33,514 bases of DNA from DATKXO01 sp035528995 (GTDB lineage Bacteria > Planctomycetota > Phycisphaerae > UBA1845). Positions within the stretch are counted from its first letter, which is position 1, and each line of letters opens with the position of its first letter. Positions 17,301 to 24,458 of the stretch are shown here, piece by piece. The DNA is taken from assembly GCA_035528995.1 (NCBI GenBank), contig DATKXO010000067.1:1-33514 (forward strand). Direction: 5' to 3'. Position numbers and translations under genes: made by a program. The notes beneath the pieces are model-generated. The model saw only the letters and a list, made by a program, of their open reading frames with translations, was not told the DNA's origin and made no database searches.

Positions 17301-18811
17301 CCCGGATGTACCTGGACGAGCATCAGTGGCAGTTGCTGGGCGCCGGGAATTGTCTGGACCGGGTGGAGCGGGACTACGCATCCATCTTGGTCGAGCCCGC
17401 TGACGATGGGCGCAGTCAGTCGATGGGCATTGCGGAGGAGCTTCAAGGCCTGCGCCGAATGATTGACCCGCAATTGGCCGCCGCCCGACGGACGGCGCTT
17501 CAGCCAGGGCCTTTCCAGACGCTCCCGAAGTTTGCCTGGCTCGAGCCACTCGGAGGTCGCCAACGCCTGCTGGGGTTCCGGGGACCGACGCCGCCTGAGG
17601 CGCTCGCAAACCGCCTGTTGACGGTCGCCGAGGGGGACGTGGTCCGGGCTTTCCGCGTCACCGACGGCCGGATGGAATGGGAGGCCGAGTTGCGGCTGCT
17701 CGAGCCGTTCGGGTTCGCGGATCGCTTCGACGTGGGCATCGAGACGGCGGATACGCCGCGCTTCGCCGTGGCCGACGGTCAGACGGCGGTGATCTGCAGC
17801 AGGCACGGGTTGCACGCGGTGGGGCTGATCACCGGCAAGCAGTTGTGGGCGGTGCCTCAGCGAACCGAAGGCCGGTCCACGTACGACCCGTTCGGGGACG
17901 ACACCGTCTGGGCCGAAGCGGGCCGAGTCGCTTGTGTATCGGAGATGGGCCGGCTCGTCCTGCTTGACGCCCGCAACGGCTCCACTCTGTGGCAGCGCCG
18001 GGTGGATCTGCCGCAGATCAAGTCGGTGCGCATCGTTGACCGATTCGTGCTGGCCGCCGGGCCCAACGAGGTCGCGGTCCACGTGTTCGAACTGAGCAAC
18101 GGTCGGCGGGTTTCGACGTTGAACTTTCCACCGCCGGACCCGCCGGGAAAGCCTGTCGAGCGGTGCTATGGGCACGGGCTGGCGTGTGGGGCCGCCGGCG
18201 CGGCAGTCGTGGCCTACGATCTGGGCACCGGCGAGCGACGTTGGCAACTGCCCGTTCCCGAGGGAGTGACCGGGCTTTTCGGTGTCTCGGACGATACGCT
18301 CGGCGTTGGAAGTGGCGGCGGGACGGTACGACTGCTCGAGATCGCCACCGGAGAGGTGTTGTTCGAGCAGCAGAATACCGCCTGCCACGATGGTGTCACC
18401 GAAGGATGGCTTGATGCGGGCATGCTGGTGGTCGGCGGTGTGATCGACGAAGCGCTCCGTCGCTGGACGCTGGTGGGGATCGAGGTCGCCGCACACGCCG
18501 TGCGCTGGACGCGCGACGATCTGGCCGAGAGCCGTGACCCGCCCTGGTTCTTCGACAGGGCGCGCGGAGTGGTTCCCGCCCTGATCGAACTGCCGCCCGA
18601 CTCGATGCCCTTGCGGTCGGCCCGCAACGGCCTGGTCCTGATCGACACCCGGACGGGGCTGGACACCGGCGAGGCGATCGAACCGCGCGGCGCGGCTGCG
18701 GGCGAACGGTTCAACGGCGACCTGACCGTCCGGCCGGGCTGCCTGTTCGTCGGTACGAGCGGCGAGATCCTGCCCATCCGCACCATCGCGACCGGGGAGG
18801 CCACGCCATGA
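14390..18811 (+). CDS. Secreted PQQ-type beta-propeller / TPR / beta-propeller protein
   Basis: 1473 residues. AGGAG (14380-14384) precedes the ATG at 14390. The signal peptide is about 29 residues (VPVVLLALCAPLPPEAAG). Helical TPR-like repeats occupy about 40-200. A first PQQ-repeat propeller spans about 280-715, with blades such as YDVETGAVRWQRG, FDRITGELRWSI and VDTGEWLWTSE. A second helical TPR segment follows at about 720-1030 (DAAAAIQLARMELLRGAPDRAL). A second propeller runs from about 1040 to the end, with FRVTDGRMEWEAEL, LITGKQLWAV, LDARNGSTLWQRR and YDLGTGERRWQLPV. PQQ-like repeats often form non-enzymatic scaffolds, as in BamB, and I see no sign of a dehydrogenase active site. It is first in the long operon and overlaps the toroid gene by ATGA. 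A periplasmic assembly platform is my inference. Confidence 0.92.
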   Translation: MTPRNTIRRLGVPVVLLALCAPLPPEAAGQARRWSRSDQATIQPSPPLDNLIKRAAEGIERRDWKLAIDSLQRIIDDPQGVLVERSPRLYESARRYAQRMLAGLEPQGLGAYRVLYDGRARAALDEAVERHDADALARVVDRYLLTSCGDNAADLLASWMLDAGRPAEALALFDRIELLRPDADVSSESIAARRVVAHAMLGQPRAAETALRQASGALDAPTAAMLAEMIEAFAGREDDGRRHAGAAPAPFWPGMASGGERQGIMPAVSPSLREDISWRHPLPHAQASDWLRYLEDRETEPDPPVVQAVVADDRLFIKGVQRCAAIDLESFEPLWQSEPEVEGIAERYLRLRTQGALAFQHGDLSAEGFLPPPSSQLLRRDYVAGSLSVVGDLLLSVERSGQGAYFDDDGVFVQIGGARFRVGGEGDAPSTRVGSRLVAYDVETGAVRWQRGRTTDASDPLRAVEFLATPVGVNAELWAPALIREDLYIVVLEPATGKLLRQVLLCTPAEGGLKLHEALWPAVAGSTVYVPTGQGLLFAISVNDYTPLWAARYHHDAPTSWRRTTPRTRYWLSTPPVVTGPLVLLAPTDNDTLWAFDRITGELRWSIDRADCPWADYILAANTDRVWVAGGRVGCLSVDTGEWLWTSEPLESTGRGILSGSLVYVPTVGGLTALDAGDGTLVSRTPLPPGDDPLGNLLALPGALISVDTTQVRKYPDLEAGYARAVALHRADPTDAAAAIQLARMELLRGAPDRALATLDEARPGDSARDRRRADQATHLRVRALIALGDGAPTPKRAVEYLERAVAAANRDADVLDSTLGLGRQLRRTGRFEDAYRTLWALGRSETADQMIGAEQGVERQARLVISEHLAQIEDELPPEGRSRLIREAADAVASAVADLPDRVQRSSAADSLRVLARTGAPGGWDQAALIELAGWQARDGKYESAEQDFRAAVRLAGTPELTVKALLSLARMYLDEHQWQLLGAGNCLDRVERDYASILVEPADDGRSQSMGIAEELQGLRRMIDPQLAAARRTALQPGPFQTLPKFAWLEPLGGRQRLLGFRGPTPPEALANRLLTVAEGDVVRAFRVTDGRMEWEAELRLLEPFGFADRFDVGIETADTPRFAVADGQTAVICSRHGLHAVGLITGKQLWAVPQRTEGRSTYDPFGDDTVWAEAGRVACVSEMGRLVLLDARNGSTLWQRRVDLPQIKSVRIVDRFVLAAGPNEVAVHVFELSNGRRVSTLNFPPPDPPGKPVERCYGHGLACGAAGAAVVAYDLGTGERRWQLPVPEGVTGLFGVSDDTLGVGSGGGTVRLLEIATGEVLFEQQNTACHDGVTEGWLDAGMLVVGGVIDEALRRWTLVGIEVAAHAVRWTRDDLAESRDPPWFFDRARGVVPALIELPPDSMPLRSARNGLVLIDTRTGLDTGEAIEPRGAAAGERFNGDLTVRPGCLFVGTSGEILPIRTIATGEATP

Positions 18812-19872
18812 TTGTACGATGTCGGGTCGCCGGTCCACGGTCACTCGGCCTTTGGGTCGTGCCGGCCGCGGTCTGTTTGTCGGCCGTGGCGGCCCGGGCG
18901 GGGCAATTGCCGTTGCCCCAGCACATCACACCCGAAGCGCAGGAAGCGATCGACGCCGGCCTGGCCTACCTGGCCCGCACCCAGGCCCGCGACGGCGCCT
19001 GGCGCAACCGCGGTTCCTACGGGCGCTATCCGGTGGCGATGACCAGCCTGGCCGGATTGGCTCTGCTGATGAACGGCAACACCACCACGCAGGGGCCCTA
19101 TGCACCGGCGGTCGATCGGGCGGCGCGCTTCCTGGTGGACTCGTCCACGAACATCGGTCTGATCGCGCGGCTGGACGAGTCGGAGGGGCGCCCGATGCAC
19201 GGCCACGGTTTCGCCATGTTGTTTCTGGCCGAGCTGTGCGGCATGACCGAGGACCGCGATCGCCAAGGGCGGATTCACGAGGTGCTGACCCGAGCCATCG
19301 ACCTGACCGGTCGCAGCCAGAGCGACCTGGGCGGCTGGTACTACACGCCGGACTCGGGCGAAGACGAGGGGTCGGTCACCATCACGCAGGTCCAGGGTCT
19401 TCGGGCCTGTCGCAACGCCGGCGTGGCCGTGCCGAAAGAGGTAATCGACCAGGCGATGGACTATCTGAGACTCTCGGCTCGAAGTGACGGGGGCATAGCC
19501 TACCGTGCCCGGATGAGAGGAGACTCGCGCCCGCCGATCACGGCCGCTGCGGTCTGCTGCTGGTTCAACGCCGGGGACTACGAGAACCCGCTGGCTTTGC
19601 GGGCTCTGGAATTCGCCCGGCGGAACATCAGCGTGCGGCAGTCGCGCGGCGGGCACTACTTTTACGCCCACCTGTACCTGGCCCAGGCGCAGTATCTTTC
19701 CGGCGCCGAGGCGTGGAACGAGTATTTTCCGCAGATGCGCGACCATCTGATCCGGTTGCAGAACGAAGACGGCTCCTGGCGGGGGGATTACGTGGGCAAC
19801 GTGTACGGGACCGCGATTGCACTGATTATCCTGCAACTGCCGTACAATCAGTTGCCGATCATGCAGCGCTGA
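18808..19872 (+). CDS. Secreted squalene-cyclase/prenyltransferase-like alpha/alpha-toroid protein, module B
   Basis: 354 residues, start overlapping the propeller gene by ATGA. The signal peptide ends near ARA/GQ at residue 31. Repeats of the QxxDGxW type follow: TQARDGAWRN, QSDLGGWYY, ARSDGGIAY, QNEDGSWRG. The closing sequence YGTAIALIILQLPYNQLPIMQR nearly repeats the end of the module A paralog. The two His motifs are kept in the same register: MHGHGFAMLFLAE (H131, H133) and GHYFYAHLYLAQA (H283, H288). The DxDD acid motif of class II terpene cyclases is missing (the equivalent region reads SGEDEGSVT). This makes cyclase activity improbable. The gene precedes the MoxR ATPase by 57 nt, whereas its paralog lies at the far end of module A. 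Confidence 0.9.
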   Translation: MIVRCRVAGPRSLGLWVVPAAVCLSAVAARAGQLPLPQHITPEAQEAIDAGLAYLARTQARDGAWRNRGSYGRYPVAMTSLAGLALLMNGNTTTQGPYAPAVDRAARFLVDSSTNIGLIARLDESEGRPMHGHGFAMLFLAELCGMTEDRDRQGRIHEVLTRAIDLTGRSQSDLGGWYYTPDSGEDEGSVTITQVQGLRACRNAGVAVPKEVIDQAMDYLRLSARSDGGIAYRARMRGDSRPPITAAAVCCWFNAGDYENPLALRALEFARRNISVRQSRGGHYFYAHLYLAQAQYLSGAEAWNEYFPQMRDHLIRLQNEDGSWRGDYVGNVYGTAIALIILQLPYNQLPIMQR

Positions 19873-19929
19873 CCGAACAGACTGAGGAACGCAGACCCGA
19901 AGTGGGAACCTGGAAGCGAGAACAATACG

Positions 19930-21012
<1,083 letters not shown>

Positions 21013-21030
21013 CGTGGAGAGCAGAGACTT

Positions 21031-21132
21031 GAGGATTGAGAGTGTAGAACTGAGAACGCCGGTGGTTCATTGCGTCCGGCACCGCGGTCGGTGGCCTGCC
21101 GATGACGCCTCTGTCCTCGATTCTCGATTCTC
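21031..21132. repeat. Imperfect inverted repeat between the MoxR and DUF58 genes
   Basis: GAGGATTGAGAGT (21031-21043) can pair along 13 bp with ATTCTCGATTCTC (21120-21132), using three G-U wobbles, across a 76-nt loop. The sequence around both arms is rich in GAGAAT/GAGGAC-type words (such as GAACTGAGAACG on the left). It fills most of the 156-nt gap in an otherwise tightly spaced operon. Confidence 0.5.
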
Positions 21133-21168
21133 GGTTTCTGCGGCGCCGGGCTCGAGGCGGGTTCCGCG

Positions 21169-22137
21169 ATGAACAACGCCGCGAACGAATCCGCGCCTCA
21201 CCTCCGCCCCGAGGTTCTGACCCGCATATCGCGGCTGGAGCTGCGGGCCCGGCGCATCGTCGAGGGGTTCGTCAGCGGCATGCACGCCAGCCCGTTCAAG
21301 GGCTTCAGCATCGAGTTCGCCGACCATCGGCCGTACTCCCCGGGCGATGAGCCCCGCCACATCGACTGGCGCGTGTACGCCAAGTCCAACCGTTTTTACG
21401 TCAAGGAATACGAGGTCGAGACCAACGTTCGCACCCACCTGTTGCTGGATTGCTCCGGCTCGATGGCTTATCCCGAGCATCCCGGCGACGGCGCCGCGCC
21501 GGGCGATCCCGGCGCCCGGCTGAGCAAGTGGGACTATGCCGCCACGCTGGCCGTCTCGCTGGCCCACCTGCTGGTGCTGGAGCAGAGCGACGCGGCCGGG
21601 CTGGTCCTGTTCGACGAGCAGGTTCGGGCCCAGTTGCCGGTCAGTGCCAAACGCGCGTCGCTGATGGAGCTGGCTGAGTTCGTAACCCGCCATGCCCCGG
21701 CGGGGAAGACCGACCTGGTCGTGCCCCTGGCCGAACTGGCCGGGCGCATCCCCCGCAGCGGCCTGGTGATCATCATCTCGGATCTGCTGGCCGACCCCGA
21801 GGCGCTCATCGACGGCCTGCAGCGGTTCGAGGCCGCCCGCCACGACGTGATCGTGTTGCACGTCCTCGATCACGACGAGCTGGAGTTTCCTTTCACCGAC
21901 CGGACCCTGTTCGAGGGCATGGAGGAGAAGGGCATCGAGATCACGACCGATCCGCAGTCACTGCGCGACAGCTACCGCCGGGCCGTGCAGCAGTTCATCG
22001 AGCGGGTCCGCGGCGCCTGCCTGGACCGCAACATCGACTACGCCCTGTTCAGCACGGCCGATCCGCTGGAGACCGCCCTGCCGGCGTTTCTGGCCAACCG
22101 CATGCACCACGTCGCCCGCGGGCGCATCAGGAGGTGA
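21169..22137 (+). CDS. DUF58 / VWA-like protein
   Basis: 322 residues, ATG at 21169. The DUF58 signature is YSPGDEPRHIDWRVYA (about 56-71), followed by KEYEVETNVR and a VWA-like MIDAS DCSGS (D94, S96, S98) with the later T and D in GKTDL and IISDLL. No signal peptide or membrane helix is present, so it is cytoplasmic or peripheral, unlike the other VWA proteins of the cluster. DUF58 proteins are nearly always encoded next to MoxR and are believed to be its adaptor partner. An insert of about 20 residues (EHPGDGAAPGDPGARL) follows the MIDAS loop. The gene ends at an AGGAGGTGA that also serves as Shine-Dalgarno for the next gene. Confidence 0.93.
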   Translation: MNNAANESAPHLRPEVLTRISRLELRARRIVEGFVSGMHASPFKGFSIEFADHRPYSPGDEPRHIDWRVYAKSNRFYVKEYEVETNVRTHLLLDCSGSMAYPEHPGDGAAPGDPGARLSKWDYAATLAVSLAHLLVLEQSDAAGLVLFDEQVRAQLPVSAKRASLMELAEFVTRHAPAGKTDLVVPLAELAGRIPRSGLVIIISDLLADPEALIDGLQRFEAARHDVIVLHVLDHDELEFPFTDRTLFEGMEEKGIEITTDPQSLRDSYRRAVQQFIERVRGACLDRNIDYALFSTADPLETALPAFLANRMHHVARGRIRR

Positions 22138-22142
22138 TGCCA

Positions 22143-24458
22143 GTGGCCGCCGCCTTGCCTGTTCTGGGCGCCTTCGTTTACCCCGGCCTGTTCTACGCCG
22201 GGGCGGCCGCGGTAGCCGCGCCGATCCTGATCCACATTCTGGCCCGCAGACGGTTCAAGCGAATCCGTTGGGCGGCCATCGAATTCCTGATCGACGCCGA
22301 GAAACGCAACCGCCGACGCGTGCGCCTGGAACAGTGGGTCCTGCTGCTGATGCGTTGCCTGGCCGTCCTGCTGATCGCCCTGGTGGTGTCACGGCCCTAC
22401 CTGCAGCCGCAAAGCCTGGCGGCTCTGCTGGGCGGGCGGGAGCGCACCGAGCGCATCTTCCTGCTCGATGACTCGTACAGCATGGGCTACACGGCCGGCG
22501 ATTCCACGGTTTTCGACGCGGCCAAGGAGAGCCTGATCCGACTGATCGGCTGGGTCCACCGGCAGGTGCCGGAGGACCCGGTGACCGTGCTGCGCAGTTC
22601 CGCCCCGGCCACGCCCATCGCCGCCGCCGCTCGGCTGGACGACGCGGGCGCCGAGGACCTTTTCGCCCGCGTTCGGGCGCTTCATCCCTCGCAGCGGACG
22701 CTGCAACTCGACGATGCCGTTGCCTCGGTGCGCAGGCTGCTCGACGAGAGCCCCGAGATCGTCGGTGCCAGCCTGTGTGTGGTCAGTGACTTTCAACGGA
22801 CCGACTGGGTGGAACGCCCGGCGCAAAGGTCGAACGCCGACGCCGGGACGCGGAATGAAGGAGATGGTGACGCTACCGCCGCCTCGCCGCTGGCGCCGCT
22901 GGCCGATTGGGCGGCCGGCGAGCGGGATCTGAGCGTCGTGCTGGTGGCCGTCGGCGATCCCGACGCGACCAACCGCTCCGTGGCCGATCTGGACGCGTCG
23001 CGGTCGCCCTTCGTGGCCGGCACCGAGGGTATGCTGAACGCGGTCATCGCCAATCACGGCGACAATGACCTGGAGAACGTCGAACTGGAGGTTTATCTCG
23101 GTTCGGCAGCGGCGCAGACCGAGCCGGTCGCGGCAATCGCCGCTCGCCAGACCGCATCGGTGCCATTGCCGGTCACCTTCCCGAGCAGCGGCTTCGAGGC
23201 GGTCCGCGTCGAGCTGCCGCCGGACGGGCTCACGGTCGATGACACGCGAACCGCCGTGGCGACCGTCAATGACGCCATCCGCATCCTGGTGGTCAACGGC
23301 GAGCCGTCGGCCGACCCCTATCGCGACGAGGTCAGGCTGCTGGCCACCGCACTGCGACCCGAGGGCGAAGTCTTCAGCGGGAATCAGGTTCAGGTCATCG
23401 ACGAGGCCGAATTCGAGAGCACCGATCTGGAGAACTATCACCTGGTGGTTCTGGCGAACCTCTACCGCGTCAGCGACGTGGCCGTGGAAGGGCTGACCGA
23501 GTTCGTCCGGACCGGCGGCGGGTTGCTGGTGTTTCTCGGCGATCAGGTGAACGCCGGTCTGTACAACGACGCGCTCCATGCCGGCGGCAGCGGCCTGTTG
23601 CCCGTCGCCCTCGACGAGATCGTCCAGGCCCCCGCCGCCGGTGTCGCTTGGGCCGAGGTCGATCTCCTGCATCCGATCACACGCGTCTTCGCAGGGCGCG
23701 ACAATCCGTTCTTGCAGCGTCTCACGTTCAATCGATACTTCCGCGTCCGCGACGAGCGACCGTCGGACGACGGCTCGCCGTCGGCCGTGCGCGACTCGCT
23801 GTTCACCGTCCTGGCCCGCTTCAGCGACACCGAACAGACGCCGGCCATTCTCGAGCGGGCCTTCGGTTCCGGCCGGGTCATGCTGGTCACCACCAGTTGC
23901 GACCTCGAGTGGAACAACTGGGGCAAGGACCCCAGCTACGTGATCCTCCTGCTGGACGCCGTTCGATACCTGGCCCGACGGGCGGCGGGTTCGCCCGGCC
24001 TGCTGGTCGGCGCCCCGATCGAGATTGCTCTGGATTCGCAACAGTACGAGCCCGACGCCCTGCTGCGCACGCCGGGCTACCCGGCCGAGGCGGAAATCCC
24101 GATCACGGCCGTGCCCACCGACGATGGCCGCACGCTAACGCTGCGTTGGAACCGGACCGACGTCGCGGGACTGTACCGTTTCGTGCTGCGCCGGCGCGAT
24201 CCGTCGCTGGGCTACGACGACATCCGCGCGGTGGCGGTCAACCCGGACCCGCGTGAAGGCGACCTGAGCATCACCGGTGAGGAGGACCTGCGTCTGGCCC
24301 TGCCGGGCATCCCGCTGGAGTACTTCGCCTCCACGGACGCGCTGGAGGACCTTGACGCCGCCGGGCGGAAGGAACTCTGGCCCGGGTTCCTTATCGCCGC
24401 GCTGGTCGTGCTGCTCGGCGAGCAGACGCTGGCCTATGTATTCGGGAGGCGGGGATGA
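22143..24458 (+). CDS. BatA-like membrane protein with VWA and amidotransferase-like domains
   Basis: 771 residues from GTG at 22143. AGGAGGTGAT (22129-22138), a 10-nt full match to the 16S anti-Shine-Dalgarno, is 8 nt from this GTG but only 2 nt from the ATG at 22137, so the GTG is preferred. The N-terminus is the BatA-type membrane region (YPGLFYAGAAAVAAPILIHI, then LARRRFKRIRWAAIEFL) followed by a second helix LLLMRCLAVLLIALVV. A VWA domain has MIDAS DDSYS (about 109-113). A CARDB-like beta domain follows (SPFVAGTEGMLNAVIANHG), then an amidotransferase-like fold (IRILVVNGEPSADPY). A last membrane helix lies near the C-terminus (WPGFLIAALVVLLGEQTLAYV). BatA proteins belong to the Bat aerotolerance-type loci with MoxR. 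The stop overlaps the next start by 4 nt. Confidence 0.9.
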   Translation: MAAALPVLGAFVYPGLFYAGAAAVAAPILIHILARRRFKRIRWAAIEFLIDAEKRNRRRVRLEQWVLLLMRCLAVLLIALVVSRPYLQPQSLAALLGGRERTERIFLLDDSYSMGYTAGDSTVFDAAKESLIRLIGWVHRQVPEDPVTVLRSSAPATPIAAAARLDDAGAEDLFARVRALHPSQRTLQLDDAVASVRRLLDESPEIVGASLCVVSDFQRTDWVERPAQRSNADAGTRNEGDGDATAASPLAPLADWAAGERDLSVVLVAVGDPDATNRSVADLDASRSPFVAGTEGMLNAVIANHGDNDLENVELEVYLGSAAAQTEPVAAIAARQTASVPLPVTFPSSGFEAVRVELPPDGLTVDDTRTAVATVNDAIRILVVNGEPSADPYRDEVRLLATALRPEGEVFSGNQVQVIDEAEFESTDLENYHLVVLANLYRVSDVAVEGLTEFVRTGGGLLVFLGDQVNAGLYNDALHAGGSGLLPVALDEIVQAPAAGVAWAEVDLLHPITRVFAGRDNPFLQRLTFNRYFRVRDERPSDDGSPSAVRDSLFTVLARFSDTEQTPAILERAFGSGRVMLVTTSCDLEWNNWGKDPSYVILLLDAVRYLARRAAGSPGLLVGAPIEIALDSQQYEPDALLRTPGYPAEAEIPITAVPTDDGRTLTLRWNRTDVAGLYRFVLRRRDPSLGYDDIRAVAVNPDPREGDLSITGEEDLRLALPGIPLEYFASTDALEDLDAAGRKELWPGFLIAALVVLLGEQTLAYVFGRRG

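Noticed and set aside
14390..18811. Naming the propeller protein a PQQ-dependent dehydrogenase
   Set aside because: Only the structural repeats are visible; no quinoprotein active-site motif or cytochrome CxxCH domain was seen.
16448..18844. 798-codon open frame antisense to the propeller gene
   Set aside because: Length alone is expected at this GC content; the plus strand encodes clean PQQ blades and TPR helices through the same region.
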